A stretch of 16,430 nucleotides of DNA from Sphingomonadales bacterium UBA6157 (GTDB taxonomy: Bacteria > Pseudomonadota > Alphaproteobacteria > Sphingomonadales > Sphingomonadaceae), in assembly GCA_002423025.1 (NCBI GenBank), contig DIUN01000030.1:1-16430 (forward strand), given 5' to 3'. The position numbers and the translations under genes were made by a program. This document shows, one piece after another, positions 8,912-15,509 of this stretch. Below the pieces are notes generated by a model. That model saw nothing but the letters and a program-made list of their open reading frames with translations. It searched no databases and was not told the origin of the DNA. Position 1 is the stretch's first letter. Each line of letters opens with the position of its first letter.

Positions 8912-11900
8912 TTGAGCCGGCAAATAATCCACGAATACCGGTCTGATCTTGACAGGTTGCGCGCCGTATCCGGCAGCCGCCGCGAAAGCGTGCTGCGGGA
9001 AGCCTTCAAGGACTTGCTGAAACGCTGGGGCAAGTCGCAAGACCTGCAATTCATACCCGAGCACGATATCGTCACGCCGCAGAAAACCCGCATCTATGTC
9101 GATGGCGCGCTGCTGCACGCGCTGCGCGTACCCTTCGGCTACTGGGAGGCTAAGGATGCGGACGACGACCTTGACGCGGAAATTGCTGACAAGTTCCGCA
9201 AGGGCTACCCCCGAGACAATATCATCTTCTCCGATGATCACACTGCCGTGCTCTGGCAAGATGGCGTTGAGTGTCGCCGGGTGGCGATGGACGATATCGA
9301 GGCGCTTTACGGCCTGCTGACGCTGTTCTTTGCCCATGAGCGCACGGAGATTGCCGATTTCAACAAGGCGGTGAAGCAGTTCGCGCAGGATTTGCCAGCC
9401 GTGCTGGAATCGCTGCGCACCATCATTGCCGACAAGCGCGCTGCCAACCCGGCGTTTGCCGCTGCCGAAGCCGCGTTCCTCAAGCACGCCCAGAACGCCA
9501 TCAACCCCGCCGTCACCCGCGATGATGTGCAGGAAATGCTGATCCAGCACATCCTGACCGAGGACATTTTTGCCAAGGTCTTTGATAATCCTGATTTTCA
9601 CCAGCAGAACAATGTCGCCAGCGAACTCTACAAGCTGGAAAAGACGCTGTTCGGCTATGGCGAAAAGCAGAAGCTGCTGCGCGCCTTGCAGCCCTATTAT
9701 GCAGGCATCAGCGCCACCGCCGCTGTCATCCAGAGCCATTCCGAGAAGCAGGGGTTCCTCAAGGGCCTCTACGAAAACTTTTACAAGGTTTACAATGCCA
9801 AGGCGGCGGACCGGCTTGGCGTGGTTTACACGCCGGGTGAAATCGTCCGCTTCATGATCCGCTCGGCCGATTGGCTGTGCGAGAAGCACTTCGGCAAGAA
9901 CCTTATCGATCCCGGCGTGGAAATCCTCGATCCTGCCACCGGAACCGGCACCTTCATTGTCGAGTTGCTGGAGCATTTCCGGGGCGACCACGCCAAGCTT
10001 CGGCACAAGTACAAGGAAGAATTGCACGCCAACGAAATTGCCATCCTGCCCTATTACGTCGCCAATCTGAACATCGAGGCGACCTATCAGGCGATCACCG
10101 GGCAGTTTGCCGAATATCCCAACCTCTGCCTTGTCGATACGCTTGATAATGTCGATGCGCTGGGTATCCATGCCGGCCATCAATTTGATTTGTTGGGCAG
10201 CCTTAGTGACGAAAATATCGAGCGAATCAAGCGACAGAACCGCCGCAAGATCAGCATTATCATTGGCAATCCGCCGTATAATGCTAACCAGCAAAACGAG
10301 AACGACAACAACAAAAACCGAACTTATGCTCACATAGATAGGCGCATTAAGGATACCTACATCAAGGCATCCACGGCGCAGAAAACCAAACTATATGATA
10401 TGTATGCTCGCTTCTACAGATGGGCGAGCGATCGGCTAGGTGATGAGGGAGTATTGGCATTTGTCACCAACCGCAGCTTTATTGAAAGCCGAACCTTTGA
10501 CGGTTTTCGTAAACAAATTGCGTTAGATTTCAATGAATTGTGGCTCGTTGACCTAGGTGGAGATGTACGCGAAAATCCAAAGCTGTCAGGTACAAAGCAC
10601 AATGTTTTTGGTATTCAGACAGGTGTTGCCATCGCTTTTCTAGTACGCAAGAGAGGAGTCCGGAAGCTTTCGATAAATTACATTCGTAGGCCTGAAGATG
10701 AATCGGCGGAAGATAAAATATCTTGGTTAGGCTCTGCAAAAATTGAAACAATGCTGTTCACTGATTTGCGGCCTGATTTAGCCGGAAATTGGATTCACAT
10801 TGGAGGCGAAGAATTTTCAAGCTTTTTGCCAGTAGCTGACAAAAATACGAAATCGAAACAGTCCCTCGGAGGGGACCGAGCGATATTTCGCTTATATTCT
10901 TTAGGAATAGTGACGGCGCGTGACGATTGGGTTTATAGTCAGTCGGACGTTATACTTCGCTCAAAGATCGCTTTTATGACACGTGAGTATGATTCCGCGG
11001 TAGCTGATCCAAAGCCATTTCTAGATTCAGATGCAGAAGAGCCTAGATTTGGCGAACAAATTAAATGGACACGTCTACTAAAATCGTTAGCTAGAGGCAG
11101 AAAAAAGCTAGCGGAAATTCCGCTGAGGCGATCCGCATATCGTCCCTTTAATTGCCAGTGGCTTGCCTACTCATCACAAATAAATGAAGTTCACTACCTG
11201 AACGAGCAAATTTTTCCGTCGACAGAGATTTTAACGAACCAAAGCGTTACATTCACCAGTCCAGATTCTCAAAAGCCTTGGATGAGTTTAGCGGTCAATA
11301 ACGTCCCGGATCTTCACTTTGTTGGAAGTGCAGCTGGTACGATGCAGCTGCCACGTTACCGCTACACTAAGTCCGGTGAGCGTATCGACAACATCACTGA
11401 TTGGGCGTTCAACAAGTTTGTAGTTCATTACGGCAAGAAGGGCATGACCAAGGACGCCATCTTCCACTATGTCTATGCCGTCCTGCACGATCCGATCTAT
11501 CGCGAAACTTACGCGTTGAACCTGAAGCGCGAGTTTCCGCGCATTCCCTTTTACCCCGATTTCGCCCGCTGGGCGGCATGGGGCGAGGCCTTGATGGCGA
11601 TGCACATCGGCTATGAGAATGTTGAGCCCTGGCCTGTTGAGCGGATCGATGTGCCGGCAAAGCGTGCTGAGGGCACCCAGCCCAAGCCTGTTTTGCGCTC
11701 AAGCCCTGAAACCGGGGTCGTCACCATCGATGCCGAAACTCAGATCACCGGCATTCCGCTGGCGGCTTGGGGCTATCGCCTTGGCAACCGCTCCGCGATT
11801 GATTGGGTGCTGGACCAGCACAAGGAGAAGAAGCCCCGCGACCCGACTATCGCGGCCAAGTTCAATACATACCGTTTTGCCGACTACAAGGAGAGCATGA

Positions 11901-11989
11901 TTGCGCTGCTCGCCAAGGTGGTGCGCGTGAGCGTGGAGACGCAAGCGATCACCGAAGCGATGAAGGGTGTGGAGCGGCAGTCGCCCTAA
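8912..11989 (+). CDS. Single-chain restriction-modification enzyme, adenine-specific (type IIG / ISP-like)
   Basis: This 1025-residue protein appears to combine DNA cleavage, N6-adenine methylation and target recognition. Near the N-terminus D64 (YVDGALL) and E79-A-K81 (YWEAKD) form a PD-(D/E)xK nuclease pattern. A helical spacer follows to about 300. The methyltransferase has the AdoMet motif I DPATGTGTF (340-348) and catalytic motif IV NPPY (453-456). Later blocks such as GTKHNVFGIQTGVAIAFLVRK-like sequence (from about 560), RPFNCQWLAY and IFHYVYAVLHDPIYRETY resemble the C-terminal half of type ISP enzymes (LlaGI/LlaBIII kind). No RecA helicase motors are present between nuclease and methyltransferase, so a stand-alone type IIG architecture is more likely. 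The start is TTG with GGGGG upstream. GC content falls sharply over about 10290-11345. No separate specificity or nuclease gene adjoins. The stop overlaps that of the convergent YciI gene by 4 bp. Confidence 0.85.
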   Translation: MSRQIIHEYRSDLDRLRAVSGSRRESVLREAFKDLLKRWGKSQDLQFIPEHDIVTPQKTRIYVDGALLHALRVPFGYWEAKDADDDLDAEIADKFRKGYPRDNIIFSDDHTAVLWQDGVECRRVAMDDIEALYGLLTLFFAHERTEIADFNKAVKQFAQDLPAVLESLRTIIADKRAANPAFAAAEAAFLKHAQNAINPAVTRDDVQEMLIQHILTEDIFAKVFDNPDFHQQNNVASELYKLEKTLFGYGEKQKLLRALQPYYAGISATAAVIQSHSEKQGFLKGLYENFYKVYNAKAADRLGVVYTPGEIVRFMIRSADWLCEKHFGKNLIDPGVEILDPATGTGTFIVELLEHFRGDHAKLRHKYKEELHANEIAILPYYVANLNIEATYQAITGQFAEYPNLCLVDTLDNVDALGIHAGHQFDLLGSLSDENIERIKRQNRRKISIIIGNPPYNANQQNENDNNKNRTYAHIDRRIKDTYIKASTAQKTKLYDMYARFYRWASDRLGDEGVLAFVTNRSFIESRTFDGFRKQIALDFNELWLVDLGGDVRENPKLSGTKHNVFGIQTGVAIAFLVRKRGVRKLSINYIRRPEDESAEDKISWLGSAKIETMLFTDLRPDLAGNWIHIGGEEFSSFLPVADKNTKSKQSLGGDRAIFRLYSLGIVTARDDWVYSQSDVILRSKIAFMTREYDSAVADPKPFLDSDAEEPRFGEQIKWTRLLKSLARGRKKLAEIPLRRSAYRPFNCQWLAYSSQINEVHYLNEQIFPSTEILTNQSVTFTSPDSQKPWMSLAVNNVPDLHFVGSAAGTMQLPRYRYTKSGERIDNITDWAFNKFVVHYGKKGMTKDAIFHYVYAVLHDPIYRETYALNLKREFPRIPFYPDFARWAAWGEALMAMHIGYENVEPWPVERIDVPAKRAEGTQPKPVLRSSPETGVVTIDAETQITGIPLAAWGYRLGNRSAIDWVLDQHKEKKPRDPTIAAKFNTYRFADYKESMIALLAKVVRVSVETQAITEAMKGVERQSP
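10290..11345 (+). other. AT-rich segment inside the restriction-modification gene
   Basis: Hand counts give about 45% GC for 10621-10680 and 40% for 11161-11220, against 67% for 9421-9480 and 63% for 11521-11580 of the same gene. Codons such as AGA, ATA and TTA appear here and are scarce outside. The segment begins within about ten codons after the NPPY motif and ends near the GC-rich block starting RYTKSGERIDN. It covers the rest of the methyltransferase and the likely target-recognition region, roughly residues 460-811. The reading frame is intact throughout. Confidence 0.7.
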
Positions 11990-12336
11990 TTCATCGGCCG
12001 TATCTCAATCTCGCTCGGCCCCGGCATGGGGTTGGGGCAGCGTTTGGCCCAGGCGATGGCTTCGTCCATGTCCTTGACGTCCCAGAGCCAGAAGCCGGCG
12101 ACGAGTTCGCCGGGGTGGGGGAAGGGGCCGTTGGTGACGGTGCGCTCGGGGCCGTGGAAGGCGATGCGCTTGCCCTGGGCGGAGGGGGTGAGGCCATCGG
12201 CCATCACGAGGATGCCGGCGGCGCGAAGTGCATCGTTGAACTTGCCCATGGCGTCCATCATTTCGGCCATCCAGGCTGGGGGGAAGGCGCCGGATTCACT
12301 GTCTTGCGTCGCCTTGACCAGCACCATCACGCGCAT
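11986..12336 (-). CDS. YciI/DGPF-family protein
   Basis: This is a small protein of 116 residues of the YCII-related family (also called DGPF domain), a dimeric alpha-beta barrel fold. It opens with MRVMVLVKATQDSESG. It carries the family hallmarks RTVTNGPFPHPGELVAGFW and DEAIAWAKRCPNPM, and ends EIEIRPMN. Here the usual DGPF reads NGPF, so the Asp is replaced by Asn. The ATG at 12336 follows a strong GGGAGAG about 7 nt upstream. The open frame continues upstream to 13161, but that part is only antisense to the nitroreductase gene. In other genomes such proteins often sit near ECF sigma factors; none is seen here. The biochemical role is not established for this subgroup. Confidence 0.88.
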   Translation of the reverse strand: MRVMVLVKATQDSESGAFPPAWMAEMMDAMGKFNDALRAAGILVMADGLTPSAQGKRIAFHGPERTVTNGPFPHPGELVAGFWLWDVKDMDEAIAWAKRCPNPMPGPSEIEIRPMN

Positions 12337-12376
12337 TGCGGCTCTCCCTGCCTGCGCCGGCCGTGGGGCGGGCGGT

Positions 12377-12435
12377 GGGGGGAGTGTTTGGGATTTGGGG
12401 GTGGGTTGCAATGGGGTTTGTTGGGGGCTTGGGGG
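12377..12435 (+). other. G-run cluster with G-quadruplex potential
   Basis: Seven runs of three to six G occur on the plus strand: 12377-12382, 12390-12392, 12397-12401, 12403-12405, 12413-12416, 12423-12427 and 12431-12435. The first four have loops of 7, 4 and 1 nt and meet the usual G3+N1-7 rule. The tract lies in the 261 bp spacer between the divergent YciI and nitroreductase genes, so it is upstream of both. Folding is predicted from pattern only. Confidence 0.5.
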
Positions 12436-12449
12436 TGTTCTGTGAGGTT

Positions 12450-12517
12450 GCGACCCCCACCCCGGGCCGCCTGCGGCGTCTCTCGCCCTCCCCGCAGGGG
12501 GGAGGGAGGAGAAGAGT
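12450..12517. repeat. REP-like extragenic palindromic element
   Basis: Two hairpins follow each other. CCGC (12467-12470) pairs with GCGG (12473-12476). CCCTCCCC (12486-12493) pairs perfectly with GGGGAGGG (12499-12506) around the loop GCAGG. The wording (a CCCCACCCCGGG lead followed by a CCCTCCCC hairpin) is of the kind found scattered between genes in GC-rich alphaproteobacteria. Membership of a genome-wide family is inferred, since only one copy lies in the window. The rest of the 12337-12597 spacer holds only the G-run cluster. Confidence 0.5.
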
Positions 12518-12597
12518 CGGGCTAATGCTTTGGGGATTGGTTTGGGGGCGTGGGGTGCCGCATAACGCCGGGCGGATAGTGTGATGGGGACTGGGTG

Positions 12598-13299
12598 ATG
12601 GCGGATTCGGCAGCGGCGGTGCAGGGCTATGATGATGTGGTGCTGGGGCGGCGGAGCATCCGGGGGTATTTGCCGGATGCGGTGCCCAAGGCGCTGATCC
12701 GCGAGATCATTGCGCTGGCGATGCGGGCGTCCTCCTCCCTCAACACCCAGCCGTGGAATTTTTATGTGGTGGCGGGGGCGCCGCTGGACAGGATCCGCGC
12801 CGGGAACACCGAGCGCAACCTGGCGGGGGTTCCGGCCTCGCGCGAGTTCCGTGGGCATGGGGAGTATGCCGGGCCGCACCGGGAGCGGCAGGTGGAGATC
12901 GCCAAGCAGCTGTTCGGCGCGATGGGGATTGACCGGCATGACCAGGAGAAGCGGCTGGACTGGATCTTGCGCGGGTTCCGGCAGTTCGATGCGCCGGTTT
13001 CGATTGTGGTGACCTATGATCGCGCCATCCATGGCGGGGACATCGGGCCGTTCGATTGCGGCGCGGTGACCAATGCGCTGGTGAATGCCGCATGGTCTCG
13101 CGGGCTGGGCTGCGTGATCAACAGCCAGGGCATCATGCAATCCCCGGTGGTGCGCGAGCATGCGGGGATTCCGGAGGACCAGGTGATCATGATCTGCGTG
13201 GCGATGGGCTATCCGGACGAGCGCTTTCCGGCGAACGCGGTGGTCTCGCGGCGCAAGAGCGTGGATGAGGCGGCGGTGTTCGTGGGGTTCGAGGAGTAG
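12598..13299 (+). CDS. Nitroreductase-family FMN-dependent oxidoreductase
   Basis: This is a soluble flavin enzyme of 233 residues in the nitroreductase superfamily, which reduces nitro groups, quinones or related electrophiles with NAD(P)H. The FMN-phosphate site is seen as RRSIRGYLPD near residues 18-27, followed by the NTQPWNFYVV block. Near the C-terminus come IMICVAMGYPDE and a second Arg-Lys patch (VVSRRKSVDEAAVFVGFEE). An ATG at 12598 is chosen; a GTG three bases earlier is also possible. GGGGA about 8 nt upstream can serve as the ribosome site. The physiological substrate cannot be read from sequence. It stands alone, divergent from the YciI gene and converging on the LysR gene. Confidence 0.9.
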   Translation: MADSAAAVQGYDDVVLGRRSIRGYLPDAVPKALIREIIALAMRASSSLNTQPWNFYVVAGAPLDRIRAGNTERNLAGVPASREFRGHGEYAGPHRERQVEIAKQLFGAMGIDRHDQEKRLDWILRGFRQFDAPVSIVVTYDRAIHGGDIGPFDCGAVTNALVNAAWSRGLGCVINSQGIMQSPVVREHAGIPEDQVIMICVAMGYPDERFPANAVVSRRKSVDEAAVFVGFEE

Positions 13300-13314
13300 G
13301 GCTTAATTGCTTTC

Positions 13315-13379
13315 GTCGCCCCCGCCTGCGCGGGGGTGACGGGTTGTTTGCGGGGCAGCCCGCGAAGCGGGGGTGACGG
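13315..13379. terminator. Tandem hairpins between converging genes, likely bidirectional terminator or REP
   Basis: CCCCCGC (13319-13325) pairs with GCGGGGG (13330-13336) around CTGC. The stem extends to 13315-13340 through GTCG/TGAC with one G-U pair. A second hairpin pairs CCCGC (13359-13363) with GCGGG (13367-13371) around GAA. The two share a perfect 13 bp direct repeat (13330-13342 and 13367-13379). The element fills the space between the nitroreductase stop and the LysR stop. There is a short T run (ATTTTT) just beyond on the plus strand, inside the LysR end. The same kind of GGGGGTGACGG repeat is common between genes in sphingomonads as I know them. Confidence 0.6.
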
Positions 13380-14258
13380 TTATTTTTGGCCGGCCTGCGC
13401 GGCGCTGATGGTGCCGGTGAGCGCGGCGAGGCGGAACTGGGCGGCGGCCCTGTCGAAGTGATCGGCGAACATCAGCCCGATGGTGCGGGTGTGGGGGAAG
13501 CCGGCCATCGGGCGGCGGACCATGCCTTCGGCGCGGAAGCACTCGGGCATGATGGTGACGCCGAGGCCGGCGCGGACATAGCCGATGGCGCGGTCATCAC
13601 TCTCCGTGCGGGCGGCGAAGAACGGGCGGATGCCGCGGGCGGTGAAGTGCCGGCTGGTCTCCGAGAGCAGCTCGCAGTGGCGGCGGACGATCATGTCATC
13701 CCCGGCAAGGTCTTCGGCGGCGATGAGATCACGCTGGGCGAGCGGGTGGGCGGCGGGCAGGGCGAGGGCATAGCCTTCCGTGAAGATCGGCTCGCTGGCG
13801 TGGCGCTCGGCACCGGGGCGCAGCAGGGTGAGCGCGACATCGATGCGGCCCCGGGCGAGGCGCTCGACAAGATCCCGCTCGCGGGCCTCGACGATCTCCA
13901 GCTGCTCGTTGCCATCGGCATGGAGGCGGGCCATCACCTGCTCGATCCAGGCGGCCGGCAGGCTGGGCAGCACGCCGATGCGCAGCAGGCCGGGGGCGGC
14001 GGTCTCCCGCACGGCGTTCTCGGCCTCGGCAAAGCTCGCCTCGATCTGGCGGGCCGGGCCGGCTAGGCGGGCACCGGCGGCGGTGAGCTCCACCCGGCGG
14101 TTGCTGCGGCGGAACAGCGGGCGGCCGAACTCGCGCTCCAGCTTGGCGATGCCGGCGGAGAGCGTGGGCTGCGAGACGTTGCAGGCATCGGCGGCCCTGG
14201 AGAAATTGCCCTGGTCGATCACGGCCAGGAAATAGCGCACGAGGTAGCGATCCATCAT
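13380..14258 (-). CDS. LysR-type transcriptional regulator
   Basis: This is a DNA-binding regulator of 292 residues, the usual LysR length. The winged helix-turn-helix occupies about residues 5-65 (YFLAVIDQGNFSRAADACNV, SQPTLSAGIAKLEREFG, then LFRRSNRRVELTAAGARL). A linker helix and an effector-binding domain of periplasmic-binding-protein type follow (about 90-285, with GLLRIGVLPSLPAAW and ALALPAAHPLAQRDLI). Two adjacent ATG codons (14258 and 14255) are possible starts and neither has a clear ribosome site. The gene is divergent from isovaleryl-CoA dehydrogenase, the usual layout for a LysR regulator and its target. A CoA-pathway intermediate as effector is inferred from position only. Known leucine (liu) operons are more often controlled by a MerR-type LiuR. 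Confidence 0.9.
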   Translation of the reverse strand: MMDRYLVRYFLAVIDQGNFSRAADACNVSQPTLSAGIAKLEREFGRPLFRRSNRRVELTAAGARLAGPARQIEASFAEAENAVRETAAPGLLRIGVLPSLPAAWIEQVMARLHADGNEQLEIVEARERDLVERLARGRIDVALTLLRPGAERHASEPIFTEGYALALPAAHPLAQRDLIAAEDLAGDDMIVRRHCELLSETSRHFTARGIRPFFAARTESDDRAIGYVRAGLGVTIMPECFRAEGMVRRPMAGFPHTRTIGLMFADHFDRAAAQFRLAALTGTISAAQAGQK

Positions 14259-14357
14259 AGGCGCTGTCTATAGTATGGGGGCTTGAATATCAATTTTCCA
14301 TGGATGGGGCTTGGGCTTATGGTGGGTGCAGCAGCGTAGAACAAAAAGGCCTTGGGC
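14259..14357. promoter_or_regulatory. Divergent LysR/ivd promoter region
   Basis: This 99 bp spacer is AT-richer than its flanks. It contains the dyad TTGA-ATA-TCAA (14283-14293), an interrupted palindrome of the kind bound by LysR proteins. On the minus strand TTGATA (14293-14288) and TATAGA (14272-14267) could be promoter elements for the regulator, but the 15 bp spacer is short. For ivd, AAAAAGG at about 14341-14349 can serve as a ribosome site. Operator and promoter are candidates only. Confidence 0.35.
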
Positions 14358-15509
14358 ATGTCGATGATGGAATTTGATTTCGCGCTCGGTGAGACGGCGG
14401 ACATGATCCGCGGGACGACAGCGCGGTTCGCCACGGACCGGATCAAGCCGATAGCCGCCAGGATCGATGCGGAGGACTGGTTCCCGCGCGAGCTGTGGCC
14501 GGAGATGGGCGCGCTGGGGCTGCATGGCATCACGGTGCCGGAGGCCGATGGCGGGCTGGGGCTGGGCTATCTGGAGCATGTGGTGGCGGTGGAGGAGGTC
14601 TCCCGCGCCTCGGCCTCGATCGGGCTGAGCTATGGGGCGCACTCCAACCTGTGCATCAACCAGATCAGCCGCTGGGCCGATGAGGAGCAGAAGGCGCGCT
14701 ACCTGCCCAAGCTGATCTCGGGCGAGCATATCGGCGCGCTGGCGATGTCCGAAGCCGGGGCCGGCTCGGATGTGGTGGGCATGAAGCTGCGGGCCGAGCA
14801 GGTGAACAGCGGCCATGTGCTGAACGGCACCAAGTTCTGGATCACCAACGCGACCTATGCCGATACGCTGGTGGTGTATGCCAAGACCGGGGAGGGGGCG
14901 CACGGCATCACGGCGTTCCTCATCGAGAAGGACATGCCGGGGTTCTCGATTGGCCAGAAGATCGACAAGATGGGGATGCGCGGCTCGCCGACGGCCGAGC
15001 TGGTGTTCAATGATTGCTTCGTGCCGGATGAGAACATCATGGGCCCGCGCAATGGCGGCGTGGGGGTGCTGATGTCCGGCCTCGATTATGAGCGGGCGGT
15101 CCTGGCGGGGATCCAGATCGGCATCATGCAGGCGTGCATGGATGTGGTGCTGCCCTATGTCCGGGAGCGCAAGCAGTTCGGCAAGGCGATCGGCACCTTC
15201 CAGCTGATGCAGGCCAAGATTGCGGACATGTATGTCGCGCTCACCTCGGCGCGGGCCTATGTTTATGCCGTGGCGCGCAGCTGCGATGCCGGGCGGACGA
15301 CGCGCTTTGATGCCGCCGGCGCGATCCTGCTGGCCAGCGAGAATGCCGTGCGGGTGAGCCTGGAGGCGATCCAGGCGCTGGGCGGCGCTGGCTATACCAA
15401 GGATTGGCCGGTGGAGCGCTTTGCGCGGGATGCCAAGCTGCTGGATATCGGCGCCGGGACCAACGAGATCCGCCGGATGCTGATCGGCCGTGAGCTGATC
15501 GGCGCATGA
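14358..15509 (+). CDS. ivd: Isovaleryl-CoA dehydrogenase
   Basis: This FAD enzyme oxidises isovaleryl-CoA to 3-methylcrotonyl-CoA in leucine degradation, passing electrons to ETF. The 383 residues show the acyl-CoA dehydrogenase order: an N-terminal helical domain (SIGLSYGAHSNLCINQI), a middle beta domain (ALAMSEAGAGSDVVGMKLRA, WITNATYADTLVVYAKTG), and a C-terminal helical domain (YVRERKQFGKAIGTFQLMQA, EAIQALGGAGYTKDWPVERF). Two residues point to isovaleryl specificity: a Glu at 245 in GLDYERAVLAG, where this subfamily has its catalytic base, and GAGTNEIRR instead of the EGT motif of the straight-chain enzymes. The ATG at 14358 is preferred; a TTG two codons earlier and ATGs just downstream are possible. 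The next gene overlaps by ATGA, showing an operon. Confidence 0.93.
   Translation: MSMMEFDFALGETADMIRGTTARFATDRIKPIAARIDAEDWFPRELWPEMGALGLHGITVPEADGGLGLGYLEHVVAVEEVSRASASIGLSYGAHSNLCINQISRWADEEQKARYLPKLISGEHIGALAMSEAGAGSDVVGMKLRAEQVNSGHVLNGTKFWITNATYADTLVVYAKTGEGAHGITAFLIEKDMPGFSIGQKIDKMGMRGSPTAELVFNDCFVPDENIMGPRNGGVGVLMSGLDYERAVLAGIQIGIMQACMDVVLPYVRERKQFGKAIGTFQLMQAKIADMYVALTSARAYVYAVARSCDAGRTTRFDAAGAILLASENAVRVSLEAIQALGGAGYTKDWPVERFARDAKLLDIGAGTNEIRRMLIGRELIGA

Noticed and set aside
12337..13161. Long N-terminal extension of the YciI protein
   Set aside because: The extension is antisense to the nitroreductase and the repeat spacer; the ATG at 12336 has a strong ribosome site and matches the family N-terminus.
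13386..14235. Plus-strand ORFs opposite the LysR gene
   Set aside because: They are shadows without motifs; the minus frame has a clear helix-turn-helix and family length.
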